Source: Cellulomonas humilata (GTDB taxonomy: Bacteria > Actinomycetota > Actinomycetes > Actinomycetales > Cellulomonadaceae). From it: DNA of 64,000 nucleotides. The notes under the pieces were generated by a model. It was not told the DNA's origin and did not search any database. It saw only the letters and a list, made by a program, of their open reading frames with translations. Below, one piece after another: positions 39,592-48,628 of the stretch. How positions within the stretch are numbered: the stretch's first letter is position 1; each line of letters starts with the position of its first letter. Location of the stretch: the NCBI RefSeq assembly GCF_013359775.1, contig NZ_JABMCI010000054.1, positions 1 to 64,000 of the forward strand, read 5' to 3'. The translations under genes and the position numbers were made by a program.

Positions 39592-40590
39592 TCAGCTCCT
39601 GTCCCAGCGCGCGTACGCGTCGATGATGTCGCTGACCAGGCGGTGCCGGACCACGTCGGACGAGGTCAGCCGGCAGAACGACACGTCGTCCACGCCCGCC
39701 AGGATCTGCTCGACCACCCGCAGCCCGGACGTCTGCGAGGACGGCAGGTCGACCTGCGTGATGTCCCCGGTGACCACGACCTTGGAGCCGAAGCCGAGCC
39801 GCGTGAGGAACATCTTCATCTGCTCGACCGACGTGTTCTGCGCCTCGTCGAGGATGATGAACGCGTCGTTCAGCGTGCGCCCGCGCATGTACGCCAGCGG
39901 GGCCACCTCGATGGTCCCCGCCTCCATCAGCCGCGGGATGGACTCGGCGTCCACCATGTCGTGCAGCGCGTCGTACAGGGGGCGCAGGTACGGGTCGATC
40001 TTGTCGGAGAGGCTGCCGGGCAGGAACCCGAGCCGCTCCCCCGCCTCGACGGCGGGCCGCGTGAGCACGATCCGCTGGACCTTGCGGTCCTGGAGGGCCT
40101 GCACGGCCTTGGCCATGGCCAGGTACGTCTTGCCGGTGCCCGCAGGCCCGATGCCGAACGTCACGGTGTGCCGGTCGATGGCGTCGACGTAGTCCTTCTG
40201 GCCCGAGGTCTTGGCGCGGATGGTCCGGCCGCGGCCGGTGAGGATGTTGAACGACAGGACGTCCGCCGGGCGGGCGGCCGACGCGGCCGTCAGCATGGCG
40301 ACCGAGCGCGTCACGACGTCGGGGGTCAGCGGGGTGCCGCCCGCCGCCATCTCGACCAGCTCGTCGACCAGGCGCGACACCAGGGCAACGTCACCGACCG
40401 GGCCGGCGAGGCGCACCTCGTTGCCGCGCACGTGGATGTCGACAGCGGTGAACCCGGACTCGATGGTGCGCAGGACCTCGTCGCGAAGTCCCAGCAGCTC
40501 GACCATCGAGACCTCGGAGGGGACGCTGATCCGGTGCTCGACGCGCGCGGGTGCGCCGGAGGTGCGCGCTGCGGATGTGGACTCGACCAT
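39592..40590 (-). CDS. phoH: PhoH-family ATPase
   Basis: 332 aa. An N-terminal KH-like region is followed by an AAA-like ATPase with Walker [18 protein letters not shown] and Walker [11 protein letters not shown]. PhoH-like proteins are implicated in RNA metabolism and often sit beside ybeY, as here. ATG 40590 has AAGGAG 21 bases upstream. A TAGACT -10 at 40653-40658 may give its own promoter in the 105-base gap from rsmE. Confidence 0.94.
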   Translation of the reverse strand: MVESTSAARTSGAPARVEHRISVPSEVSMVELLGLRDEVLRTIESGFTAVDIHVRGNEVRLAGPVGDVALVSRLVDELVEMAAGGTPLTPDVVTRSVAMLTAASAARPADVLSFNILTGRGRTIRAKTSGQKDYVDAIDRHTVTFGIGPAGTGKTYLAMAKAVQALQDRKVQRIVLTRPAVEAGERLGFLPGSLSDKIDPYLRPLYDALHDMVDAESIPRLMEAGTIEVAPLAYMRGRTLNDAFIILDEAQNTSVEQMKMFLTRLGFGSKVVVTGDITQVDLPSSQTSGLRVVEQILAGVDDVSFCRLTSSDVVRHRLVSDIIDAYARWDRS

Positions 40591-40652
40591 GTGCTCGGCG
40601 TGCGCCGTGCGCTCCTTCGCTCAGATGCCCTCAAGGACGGGTGTGCCTGCTC

Positions 40653-40658
40653 AGTCTA
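40653..40658 (-). promoter_or_regulatory. candidate -10 element TAGACT for the phoH operon
   Basis: Minus-strand TAGACT about 60 bases before ATG 40590, inside the 105-base gap between rsmE and phoH. A short GCTGCGC/GCGCAGC inverted repeat (40663-40669, 40682-40688) is the only other visible structure. Confidence 0.35.
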
Positions 40659-40695
40659 CGAGGCTGCGCCCACGGGATTCCGCGCAGCGGGTGGA

Positions 40696-41454
40696 TCAGC
40701 TCCAGCGCCCGAGCCGCTCCGCCAGCAGGGCCACGGCGACCGGACCGGCGGTCGACGTCCGCAGCACGTGCGGACCGAGGCGCACCGCCCGCGCGCCGGC
40801 CTCCACCAGACGGCCCAGCTCCCCGTCGCCGATGCCTCCTTCGGGACCCACGACCACCAGGCACTCGCCGGTGTCCGGGAGCGACGTCGCGGCGATCGGC
40901 TCGGTGGCTTCCTCGTGCAGCACCAGCACGACGCCGCCGGCCGCGACGACCGCGCTGACCCGGTCGACCAGTCCGCGCCCGTCGAGTGCGACCTCCACGT
41001 CGGGCACCCGCGCCCGGCGCGACTGCTTCGCCGCCGCCCGGACCGTGCCCAGCCAGCGGGCCCGGCTCTTCGCCGCACGCTCGCCGCGCCACACCACGAT
41101 CGACCGCTCGGCCTGCCACGGCACCACCACGTCGACCCCGACCTCGGTGGCCGCCTCGATCGCCATCTCGTCCCGGTCTCCCTTGGCCAGGGCCTGGACG
41201 AGCACCAGCGCGACGGGCGGATCGGGTTCGACGACACGACGCTGCACCTGCACGAGCACCCCGTCGGACGTCACCGCACCGACCGTCCCGACGAGCCGCA
41301 CGCCGGCGCCGTCGACGACGTCGACCCGCTCGCCCGGGCCGCGCCGCTGCACGACCCCGGCGTGGCGGCCCTCGGTGCCGTCCAGCAGGTAGGTGCCGCC
41401 CTCAGCCACGGCGTCCAGCGTGCCGGGCTCGGCCAGGAAGACGGGCGCGCTCAT
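40696..41454 (-). CDS. rsmE: 16S rRNA (uracil-1498-N3)-methyltransferase RsmE
   Basis: 252-aa SPOUT-fold methyltransferase methylating U1498. The N-terminal PUA-like part has YLLDGTEGRHAGVVQRR. The C-terminal knot has VVVGPEGGIGDGELGRL and LGPHVLRTSTAGPVAVALLA, the SAM-binding deep-trefoil motifs. It follows dnaJ after 22 bases in the same direction, the usual actinobacterial order. Confidence 0.94.
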   Translation of the reverse strand: MSAPVFLAEPGTLDAVAEGGTYLLDGTEGRHAGVVQRRGPGERVDVVDGAGVRLVGTVGAVTSDGVLVQVQRRVVEPDPPVALVLVQALAKGDRDEMAIEAATEVGVDVVVPWQAERSIVVWRGERAAKSRARWLGTVRAAAKQSRRARVPDVEVALDGRGLVDRVSAVVAAGGVVLVLHEEATEPIAATSLPDTGECLVVVGPEGGIGDGELGRLVEAGARAVRLGPHVLRTSTAGPVAVALLAERLGRWS

Positions 41455-41476
41455 GACGCGGCCGTCGCCGTCACGC

Positions 41477-42604
41477 TCACCGACCGGAGAGCTTGTCGCG
41501 CAGCTTGGCGAACACGCCGGAGCTGGAGGCCGCGAGGCGTGCCTCCGGGCGCTCCTCGCCCCGCAGGGTGGCCAGCCGGCGCAGCAGCTCGGCCTGCTCG
41601 TCGTCCATCGCGGTGGGAACCTGCACCTCGACGTGGACGTGCAGGTCGCCGCGGCCGGGGGCGTGCAGGTGACCGACGCCCAGGCCCTTGAGCGAGACGA
41701 TCTGGGAGGGCTGCGTGCCGGGACGCAGGTCGACCTCCTGCGGGCCGTCCAGGGTGTCCAGGGTGAGCACGGTGCCCAGGGCAGCCGCGGTCATGGGGAC
41801 CTCGAGCGTCGCGTGCAGGTCGTCGCCGCGCCGCACGAACGTGTCGTGCTTGCGCTCGCGCACCTCGAGGTAGACGTCTCCGGCCGGACCGCCGGCGGGA
41901 CCGACCTCGCCCTGACCGGTGAGCTTGATCCGGGTGCCGGTGTCGACGCCCGCGGGCACGTCCACGGCCAGGGTGCGGCGCGAACGGACGCGGCCCTCAC
42001 CGGAGCACTCGGTGCACGGCTCGGGGATGACGGTGCCGAAGCCGTGGCACGCCGCGCAGGGCTGGGTGGTCATGACCTGGCCCAGGAACGAGCGCGCGAC
42101 GCGCTGCACCGAGCCTCGGCCACCGCAGACCTCGCACGTGCGCGGCGACGTGCCGGGGCGGCAGCACGATCCGCTGCACGTCGGGCAGACGACCGCGGTG
42201 TCCACCGGCACCTCGCGGTGCACGCCGAACGTGACCTCGGCGAGGTCGAGGTCGAGGCGCACGAGGGCGTCCTGGCCACGGCGGGCGCGCGGGATCGGTC
42301 CCCGTTGTGCCGCCGCGCCCGTGGCGGCGCCGAAGAACGTCTCGAAGATGTCCTGGAAGCCGAACCCGCCGCCCATGCCGCCGCCGGGCGAGGACGGGTC
42401 GCCGCCGAGGTCGTAGGCGCGGCGCTTCTCCGGGTTGCCGAGCACGTCGTAGGCGCGCGAGACGTCCTTGAACGTGTCCTCGGAGCCGGCGCCGTCGCCC
42501 GCGACGTCAGGGTGGTGCTCGCGGGCGAGCTTGCGGTAGGCCTTCTTGATCTGCTCCGGCGTCGCGTCACGCGGCACGCCGAGGATCTCGTAGTAGTCGG
42601 TCAC
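41477..42604 (-). CDS. dnaJ: chaperone protein DnaJ
   Basis: 375-aa Hsp40 co-chaperone of DnaK. J-domain (residues 1-70) with the HPD tripeptide in REHHPDVAGDG; short Gly-rich region PGGGMGGGFGFQ; zinc-binding CxxCxGxG repeats such as CEVCGGRGS, CAACHGFG and CTECSGEG; C-terminal substrate-binding domains. The first cysteine motif is slightly irregular (CPTCSGSCC). It lies 61 bases downstream of hrcA under CIRCE control. This second DnaJ (DnaJ2-type) is normally linked to hrcA in actinobacteria. Confidence 0.95.
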   Translation of the reverse strand: MTDYYEILGVPRDATPEQIKKAYRKLAREHHPDVAGDGAGSEDTFKDVSRAYDVLGNPEKRRAYDLGGDPSSPGGGMGGGFGFQDIFETFFGAATGAAAQRGPIPRARRGQDALVRLDLDLAEVTFGVHREVPVDTAVVCPTCSGSCCRPGTSPRTCEVCGGRGSVQRVARSFLGQVMTTQPCAACHGFGTVIPEPCTECSGEGRVRSRRTLAVDVPAGVDTGTRIKLTGQGEVGPAGGPAGDVYLEVRERKHDTFVRRGDDLHATLEVPMTAAALGTVLTLDTLDGPQEVDLRPGTQPSQIVSLKGLGVGHLHAPGRGDLHVHVEVQVPTAMDDEQAELLRRLATLRGEERPEARLAASSSGVFAKLRDKLSGR

Positions 42605-42665
42605 AGCAGGGTCTGCTCGCTTCCAGGTGTCTCTGGGCAGGTGTCAGGACAGGTCGTCGGGCGGG

Positions 42666-43688
42666 TCATTGGGCGAGGATGCGCGTCAGGTAGCGGGCCA
42701 CGGCGCGGACCGCGGACATGGTGCCGGGATAGTCCATCCGCAGCGGTCCGATCGAGCCGATGCGCGCCACCGACCCACCACCCTCGTCGCCGTACCCGGT
42801 GGTCACGAAGCTCGTCTCGAACAGCCCGTCGTGCTGGGTCTCGCGGCCGATGCGCACCGCCACGGTCGCGGAGTCCTCCGCCATCTCGGAGAGCAGCCGC
42901 AGGAGCACCACCTGCTCCTCGAGCGCCTCGAGGACGGGGCCGATGGCGCGGACGTCCGAGCTGCCGACGCGCGCGAGGTTGGCCGTGCCCGCCAGCACCA
43001 CCCGCTCCTCGGACTCCTGCGCCAGCGTCTCCTCGAGCACCGCGACCACCGCGTTGACCAGCACCTGGTCCGCGGGTGCGAAGGCGTCGGTCAGCTCGCC
43101 CAGCGCGACCGGCAGCTCGGACAGCCGCCGCCCGGCGGCGCTGACGTTCAGGCGCGACCGCAGCCGCGCCACGACGGTCTCGTCCAGGTCCGCGCCCAGC
43201 TCCAGCGTGCGCTGCTCCACCCGGCCGGTGTCGGTGATGAGGACCACCAGCAGGTGTCGGTGGCCGACCGGCACGAGCTCGACGTGCCGCAGCGCCGAGC
43301 GCCGCAGCGACGGGTACTGCACCACGGCGACCTGGTGCGTCAGCTGGGCGATGAGGCGCACCGCGCGGTCCACGACGTCGTCCAGGTCCTGCGCGTTCTC
43401 CAGGAAGGTTCCGATGGCCCGGCGCTCGGGGCTGGACAGCGGCTTGACGGTCGACAGCTGGTCGACGAACAGCCGGTAGCCCTTGTCCGTCGGCACCCGA
43501 CCGGCCGAGGTGTGCGGCTGGGCGATGTACCCGCCCTCCTCGAGCGCGGCCATGTCGTTGCGGATGGTCGCGGGCGAGACGCCCAGGGAGTGTCGCTCGA
43601 CGAGCGCGCGCGAGCCCACCGGCTCCTTGGTGGCGACGTAGTCCTCGACGATCGCGCGCAGCACGTCCAGCCGTCGGTCCTCGCTCAT
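42666..43688 (-). CDS. hrcA: heat-inducible transcription repressor HrcA
   Basis: 340-aa repressor that binds CIRCE. The N-terminal winged helix has [19 protein letters not shown] and [20 protein letters not shown], followed by [11 protein letters not shown] and the GAF-like C-terminal domain. ATG 43688 is chosen because [12 protein letters not shown] fits the family start. A CIRCE element lies 37 bases upstream, so it autoregulates itself and dnaJ. Confidence 0.95.
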   Translation of the reverse strand: MSEDRRLDVLRAIVEDYVATKEPVGSRALVERHSLGVSPATIRNDMAALEEGGYIAQPHTSAGRVPTDKGYRLFVDQLSTVKPLSSPERRAIGTFLENAQDLDDVVDRAVRLIAQLTHQVAVVQYPSLRRSALRHVELVPVGHRHLLVVLITDTGRVEQRTLELGADLDETVVARLRSRLNVSAAGRRLSELPVALGELTDAFAPADQVLVNAVVAVLEETLAQESEERVVLAGTANLARVGSSDVRAIGPVLEALEEQVVLLRLLSEMAEDSATVAVRIGRETQHDGLFETSFVTTGYGDEGGGSVARIGSIGPLRMDYPGTMSAVRAVARYLTRILAQ

Positions 43689-43724
43689 GTCGCCTCCTCC
43701 GCCGTCGCTCGAGCAGTCCGCGGG

Positions 43725-43751
43725 GTAGCACTCCCCGCACAGGAGTGCCAA
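43725..43751. promoter_or_regulatory. CIRCE operator
   Basis: Left arm GTAGCACTC (43725-43733), 9-base spacer, right arm GAGTGCCAA (43743-43751): one mismatch to each arm of the consensus TTAGCACTC-N9-GAGTGCTAA. It is just upstream of hrcA, the repressor that binds it. Confidence 0.9.
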
Positions 43752-43756
43752 TGCTA
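43751..43756 (-). promoter_or_regulatory. -10 element TAGCAT for hrcA-dnaJ
   Basis: Minus-strand TAGCAT directly touches the outer edge of the CIRCE element, so bound HrcA would block RNA polymerase. Confidence 0.5.
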
Positions 43757-43812
43757 CGCCGGGGCCGCGACACTCACGGGGCGGCGTCCGGTGACGGCGC
43801 GACCGCGCCCCC

Positions 43813-43818
43813 TAGGCT
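43813..43818 (+). promoter_or_regulatory. -10 element TAGGCT, leaderless start
   Basis: TAGGCT, GCCCGG, GTG 43825: spacing of 6. Confidence 0.5.
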
Positions 43819-43824
43819 GCCCGG

Positions 43825-44682
43825 GTGAACGAGGACCGATACGGCTCGGACGTGCTCGGGGGCTCCGGCTCGACGCACCACCGGCCCGCCCGCACCAGCC
43901 GCCCGCAGCCCGCAGAGACCGGCCTCGTCGTCGAGGAGGTCACCACGGGGTGGGTCGGTGCCGTCGTGCGGGTCGAGAAGTCGGGCGGCCAGCACGTCGT
44001 CGTCCTCGAGGACCGGCGTGGCCGCACCCGGACGTTCCCGCTGGGCCGCGGCTTCTGGCTCGACGGCGAGCCCGTGGCGCTGACCGCCCCGGTCCGCGCC
44101 CCCGCGCCGGCCAGGCCCACGCGCACGGCCTCCGGCTCGGTCGCCGTGCACGACGCGCGCGCCCGCGTGGCCCGCGGCAGCCGGATCTGGGTCGAGGGCA
44201 AGCACGACGCCGAGCTGGTGGAGAAGGTGTGGGGCGACGACCTGCGGCTCGAAGGAGTCGTCGTCGAGCTGCTGGACGGCGTCGACAACCTCGAGGACGC
44301 GCTGCGGGACTTCGCGCCCGGCCCGGGGCGGCGCGTCGGCGTGCTGGTCGACCACCTGGTGACCGGGTCGAAGGAGAGCCGCATCGCCGCCGCGGCGGTC
44401 CGGGGCGTACCCGCCGGATCGGTCCTGGTGCTCGGGCACCCGTACGTCGACGTGTGGCAGGCGGTGCGCCCCGAGCGCATCGGGCTGTCCGCGTGGCCCG
44501 TCATCGAGCGCGGCACAGAGTGGAAGCACGGCATCCTGCGCGAGCTCGGCTGGCCCGCCGACGAGCAGGCGGACGTGGCCCGTGCCTGGCAGCGCATCCT
44601 GCGCTCGGTGCGCAGCTACGCCGACCTGGAGCCGAGCCTGCTGGGCCGCGTCGAGGAGCTCATCGACTTCGTCACGGCATGA
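43825..44682 (+). CDS. DUF3097 family protein
   Basis: 285 aa, soluble. It matches an actinobacteria-restricted family (DUF3097) that commonly neighbours hrcA-dnaJ. Recognisable parts are VTTGWVGAVVRVEKSGGQHVV near the N-terminus, then RIWVEGKHDAELVEKVWGDDL and the acidic GVLVDHLVTGSKE segment, which together recall Toprim-like folds (a Glu then DxD-like region). No biochemical function is established. Leaderless GTG 43825, divergent from hrcA across the CIRCE region, convergent with the membrane protein at 44731. Confidence 0.88.
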   Translation: MNEDRYGSDVLGGSGSTHHRPARTSRPQPAETGLVVEEVTTGWVGAVVRVEKSGGQHVVVLEDRRGRTRTFPLGRGFWLDGEPVALTAPVRAPAPARPTRTASGSVAVHDARARVARGSRIWVEGKHDAELVEKVWGDDLRLEGVVVELLDGVDNLEDALRDFAPGPGRRVGVLVDHLVTGSKESRIAAAAVRGVPAGSVLVLGHPYVDVWQAVRPERIGLSAWPVIERGTEWKHGILRELGWPADEQADVARAWQRILRSVRSYADLEPSLLGRVEELIDFVTA

Positions 44683-44718
44683 CGGTGCCCGGCCGACCAG
44701 AGGCCGACCGGGCACCGT
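44682..44718. terminator. bidirectional terminator
   Basis: 11-bp perfect stem (44682-44692 with 44708-44718), 15-base loop; its first base is the last base of the DUF3097 stop codon. Confidence 0.8.
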
Positions 44719-44730
44719 GCTCACGAGTGC

Positions 44731-45777
44731 TCAGGCCGCGATGGGGTCCCCGAGCAGCCGCTTGAACAGGAACGCCGTCGCGAGCAGCACCACCGGCACC
44801 GCGACCAGCAGGCCGATGCCGCACAGGATCGCGCCGCCGATGAAGATCGCGATGCTGAGCAGGTAGAACAGGATGGTCGTCGACAGGTTGGCCGTGACCA
44901 GCTGGTAGCTGGCCTTCATGGCGTCGATCGGCGCCAGGTGCTTGTCGATGACGAACCAGAAGGTGAACAGCAGCAGGAAGTTCACCGCCAGCGCGATCAG
45001 CCCGCCGAAGAACGGGACGACGTTGAGCACCGCGTTCACCAGCGCGAGGATCAGCGCGGTGAGGATCACCGGTCCCGGCTCGACGATCTTGAAGAAGTCG
45101 CCGAAGCTGAGCTGCCGCCCCTCGGTGACGTCCAGCGCCGCCCGGATGAAGGCCGCCTGGATGAGGTAGCCGGCGATCGCGGCCACGGCGGAGAACACGA
45201 AGGTCCCCAGCGAGAACCCGAGCTGAAGTCCCGCGGACATGTCGCCGTCCGGGTAGAACAGCGCACCGAAGCCGCCGAAGATGGCGCCGACGATGGACAG
45301 CACGATGATGAACGCGACGAACCACACCAGCGCGGCCAGGATGAACAGGCCACCCGACTGCGTGAACTTCTTCCAGCCGTAGGAGTAGGCCTCGCCGATG
45401 GGCGACGCCTGGACCGGTGCCCCGTAGCCGCCGGCGGGTGCCGGGTAGGCGCCGGGAGCCGGCGGGCCGTAGCCGCCGGGAGGCGGCGGAGGCGGGTAGC
45501 TGCCCGGCGCGGGCTGGCCGTACGGCGACGACTGCGGCGGGTAGCCGGCGGGCGGCTGGCCGTAGGCCGGTGCCGGGGGCGCTGCGGGGGGCTGACCGTA
45601 GGCCGGCGCGGGCGGAGCCGGCGGGACAGGCGGGGCCGGCGGCACGGGCGGAGCCGCGGGAGCCGGGTCGGGCACGGCCGGCGCGACGGGGTCCGGCGCG
45701 GTCGGCGGCTCGACAGGCTCAGCCGCCTTCGCGGGCTCGTCGTCGCGCGGCGGGGTACCGCCGGGGTTCTCGCTCAT
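44731..45777 (-). CDS. membrane protein with long Pro-rich N-terminal tail
   Basis: 348 aa. The first ~120 residues are a disordered cytoplasmic Pro/Ala/Gly tail with repeated AYGQPPA and PYGQP units. The C-terminal ~220 residues form about six hydrophobic helices (starting GGLFILAALVWFVAFIIVL), resembling DUF975/glycerophosphodiester phosphodiesterase membrane-type proteins of unknown function. GGGAGG lies upstream of ATG 45777. Divergent from the DUF4870 gene, convergent with DUF3097. Confidence 0.82.
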   Translation of the reverse strand: MSENPGGTPPRDDEPAKAAEPVEPPTAPDPVAPAVPDPAPAAPPVPPAPPVPPAPPAPAYGQPPAAPPAPAYGQPPAGYPPQSSPYGQPAPGSYPPPPPPGGYGPPAPGAYPAPAGGYGAPVQASPIGEAYSYGWKKFTQSGGLFILAALVWFVAFIIVLSIVGAIFGGFGALFYPDGDMSAGLQLGFSLGTFVFSAVAAIAGYLIQAAFIRAALDVTEGRQLSFGDFFKIVEPGPVILTALILALVNAVLNVVPFFGGLIALAVNFLLLFTFWFVIDKHLAPIDAMKASYQLVTANLSTTILFYLLSIAIFIGGAILCGIGLLVAVPVVLLATAFLFKRLLGDPIAA

Positions 45778-45916
45778 GCGTGGCCTCCCTGGTCACAGGG
45801 CGATCGTCGCCCAGGCCGTCAGCGAACCGGGGCCGGAGGGCGCATGTCAAGGAACCCGGCCTTCCGGGCACGTCGGCGAGTCGGGAGACGGCCCGGCGCA
45901 GGGGTGCGCGCGTCGG

Positions 45917-45922
45917 TAGGCT
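45917..45922 (+). promoter_or_regulatory. candidate -10 element TAGGCT
   Basis: TAGGCT about 45 bases before ATG 45968; GAGGAG lies in the leader as ribosome-binding site. Confidence 0.4.
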
Positions 45923-45967
45923 GCGCGTGCCGTCACGCCGACGACCACCGACGAGGAGTGCGCCACG

Positions 45968-46348
45968 ATGTCGTACGAGCCCCACCAGAGCCCGCCCCCG
46001 AGCGGAGCCGACCAGGACCGCACGTGGGCGATGCTGGCGCACCTCGGCGGCATCCTCGCCTACGTGTGGGCCGGCTGGATCCCCGCCCTGGTCATCTGGC
46101 TGGTCCACCGCGACAAGGGCGGCCCCGCGGCGACGGAGGCCCGGGTGGCGCTCAACTTCCAGCTCACCGTCCTGATCGGTCTGGTCATCTGCCGGGTCGT
46201 GCAGTCGATCCCCGTGATCGGCGTGGTCGGCTGGCTGGGCATCATCGCTCTGAGCATCATCAGCCTGGTCCTGAGCATCCTGGCGGCACTCGCTGTCCAG
46301 CGCGGCGGCTCCTACCGGTACCCGTTCAGCCTCGAGCTGGTCCGCTAA
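45968..46348 (+). CDS. DUF4870 family small membrane protein
   Basis: 126 aa with two to three hydrophobic segments. Family landmarks are an N-terminal WAMLAHLGGILAYVWAGWIP, then LVIWLVHRDKGG and an ALNFQLTVLIG segment. DUF4870 proteins are small integral membrane proteins of unknown role. GAGGAG precedes ATG 45968. Its 3' end overlaps the convergent gene at 46326 by 23 bases. Confidence 0.88.
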   Translation: MSYEPHQSPPPSGADQDRTWAMLAHLGGILAYVWAGWIPALVIWLVHRDKGGPAATEARVALNFQLTVLIGLVICRVVQSIPVIGVVGWLGIIALSIISLVLSILAALAVQRGGSYRYPFSLELVR

Positions 46349-47336
46349 CCCGTCCACCGCGGAGCGCGGCCAGCACGAGGGCGACGGCCAGCGCGAGCAG
46401 CACGGCGTTCTGCGCGAACCCGCCCGGCGGCCTGGGCGTCATCTCGCTCACCGACGCGAAGCCCACCAGGGCGCGCACGACCACGGCCCCGCCCGCGACC
46501 GCGGCCACCCGCCGCCGGTCCCAGTCCTGCGACCGGGACCAGCGGGTGACGACGACGGCGGTCAGCGTCAGGATCGCCACACCCACCGCGACACCGAGCC
46601 AGGTCGGCGGCACCAGGGAGTAGCCGGCGGCCGCCACGAACGCCATGCCGAGCACCGCGGCCGGGCGGGGCACGCGCGATCCCGTCGGGGCGGGCAGCGT
46701 CCGACGACCGAACGTCACCGCGACGACGACGAGAGCGGCAGCGACCGCGAGCGCGCCGACCAGCTGCGGCACCGAGGCCTGGTCGCTGCCCGAACCGCGG
46801 ACGTCGGACCAGATCAGCAGCGCAGCGGCGGCGTAGAGCACGGCCGCCGCGACGAGCCCCGGTGCGCGCAGCCACGGTCGCCGCGGTCCGAGCACGTCGA
46901 GGCCCTCGACGAGCGCGATGGGCGCCGCGAAGCTCCAGACCACGTGACCGACCAGGAAGTTCAGCGCCGACGCGGCGCCGAACCCGAGCGGTGCGACGAG
47001 CGTGGGTCGCAGCTGCTCGTCCCAGTCGTCGTAGCCGAGGTAGCTGGTGGCGAACAGCGACTGGTCGATCACCCCGGCCTGCAGCACCCCGAACGCCCCG
47101 GCGAGCGCGAGGATGCCGGTCCAGTGCAGCCGCGCACGGACCGCGGTCTCGCGGATCAGCAGCGCCGGGGCGCCGTACAGCGGCGCGAGCACCAGCAGCC
47201 CACCGAGCAGGGCGGCCGCATCACCCGTGCTCGCCGGGTCGTAGGCCTGCAGGTACTCGGCGCACACCGGGGACACGACGAGCAGCAGCAGCGCCAGGAG
47301 CCGGCCCCGCGCACGCGCCGGTGGAGGCAACGTCAT
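46326..47336 (-). CDS. polytopic membrane protein of unknown function
   Basis: 336 aa, about nine hydrophobic helices spread through the length (e.g. LLALLLLVVSPVCAEYL, LLGGLLVLAPLYGAPALLI, GLVAAAVLYAAAALLIW). No catalytic signature is visible. AEYLQAYD and SYLGYDDWDE look like short extracytoplasmic loops. The family was not recognised beyond integral-membrane. The start is ATG 47336. Confidence 0.75.
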   Translation of the reverse strand: MTLPPPARARGRLLALLLLVVSPVCAEYLQAYDPASTGDAAALLGGLLVLAPLYGAPALLIRETAVRARLHWTGILALAGAFGVLQAGVIDQSLFATSYLGYDDWDEQLRPTLVAPLGFGAASALNFLVGHVVWSFAAPIALVEGLDVLGPRRPWLRAPGLVAAAVLYAAAALLIWSDVRGSGSDQASVPQLVGALAVAAALVVVAVTFGRRTLPAPTGSRVPRPAAVLGMAFVAAAGYSLVPPTWLGVAVGVAILTLTAVVVTRWSRSQDWDRRRVAAVAGGAVVVRALVGFASVSEMTPRPPGGFAQNAVLLALAVALVLAALRGGRVSGPARG

Positions 47337-47413
47337 GCGTGCATCGTCGTGCGCACCGTCGCGGCCCGGCACCGTCGAGGGTGGGACCCTCGTCCGCCGA
47401 AAGTCGGAGCAGG

Positions 47414-48628
47414 TCAGCCCGCGAGCGTGCGGACCACCGCGTCCGCGAGCAGCCGGCCGCGCCGCGTGAGGACCAGCCGTCGCCCCCCGACCGCCTCGTG
47501 CCCGTCGACCAGCCCGTCGGCGACGAGCCCCGCCACGGACGGGCGTGCGTCCGTCGGCAGGGCATCCAGCGGCAGCCCGGCGGCGAGCCGGACGCCGAGC
47601 ATCAGGCGCTCCAGCACCGCGCCGTCGCCCGTGACGGTCTCCCGACCGGCGGCGGGGCTCAGGCCGCGGTCCAGCCGGTCGGCGTACGCGCGCGGGTGCT
47701 TGACGTTCCACCAGCGCACACCTCCGACGTGGCTGTGCGCGCCGGGGCCGACGCCCCACCAGTCGTCGCCGCGCCAGTAGGACAGGTTGTGCCGGCAGGC
47801 GTCGGCGGGTGTCCGCGCCCAGTTGCTCACCTCGTACCAGCGCAGGCCGGCGGCCTCGAGCAGGTCGTCGGCCAGCTCGTACTTGGCGGCCTGGTCGTCG
47901 CCGTCGGGCAGCTCGAGCTCGCCGCGGCGCACCTGCACGGCCATGCGCGTGCCCGCCTCGACCACGAGCGCGTACGCGGACACGTGGTCGACGCCGGTCG
48001 CGAGCGCTGCCTCGACGCTGGTGCGCCAGTCGTCGAGGGACTCCCCCGGCGTGCCGTAGATCAGGTCGAGCGAGACCGCCAGGCCGGCGTCCTTCGCCCA
48101 GCGCACGACGTCGGGGATCCGACGAGGATCGTGGGTGCGGTCGAGCGTGGCCAGCACGTGCGGCACGGCGGACTGCATCCCGAAGGACACGCGCGTGAAC
48201 CCGGCGCCGGCCAGGGCGGCGAGCGACTCCGGCGTGACCGAGTCCGGGTTGGCCTCGGTGGTGACCTCGACGTCGTCGGCGAACCCCCACGCGTCCCGGA
48301 CGCCGCCGAGCATGCGCGCGAGGTCCGGGACCGACAGGACGGTGGGCGTGCCGCCGCCGACGAACACGGTGCTCACCGGCCGGGGCGGCAGGATCGCCGA
48401 CGCGAGCGCGATCTCCTTCAGGGCCGTGTCCGCGTACGCATGCTGGCTCGCACCGCCGCCCAGCTCGGTCGCGGTATAGGTGTTGAAGTCGCAGTACCCG
48501 CAGCGCACGGTGCAGAAGGGCACGTGCAGGTAGACGGCGAACGCCCGCTCGTCGGAACCCTCGAACGCCGACGCCGGCAGTGCCCCGTCGTCGGGCGCGA
48601 CGTCTCCCTCGGGGAGCGCCGGGCTCAC
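47414..48628 (-). CDS. hemW: radical SAM heme chaperone HemW
   Basis: 404 aa. The radical SAM cluster motif is [14 protein letters not shown] (CxxxCxxC). [30 protein letters not shown] and a C-terminal region follow. HemW transfers heme to respiratory enzymes and is distinct from the oxygen-independent coproporphyrinogen oxidase HemN, which it resembles. GTG 48628 overlaps the lepA stop (GTGA), the usual lepA-hemW pairing. Confidence 0.93.
   Translation of the reverse strand: MSPALPEGDVAPDDGALPASAFEGSDERAFAVYLHVPFCTVRCGYCDFNTYTATELGGGASQHAYADTALKEIALASAILPPRPVSTVFVGGGTPTVLSVPDLARMLGGVRDAWGFADDVEVTTEANPDSVTPESLAALAGAGFTRVSFGMQSAVPHVLATLDRTHDPRRIPDVVRWAKDAGLAVSLDLIYGTPGESLDDWRTSVEAALATGVDHVSAYALVVEAGTRMAVQVRRGELELPDGDDQAAKYELADDLLEAAGLRWYEVSNWARTPADACRHNLSYWRGDDWWGVGPGAHSHVGGVRWWNVKHPRAYADRLDRGLSPAAGRETVTGDGAVLERLMLGVRLAAGLPLDALPTDARPSVAGLVADGLVDGHEAVGGRRLVLTRRGRLLADAVVRTLAG

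Noticed and set aside
40663..40688. GCTGCGC/GCGCAGC inverted repeat between rsmE and phoH
   Set aside because: Only 7 bp and placed upstream of the presumed phoH promoter; too weak to call a terminator.
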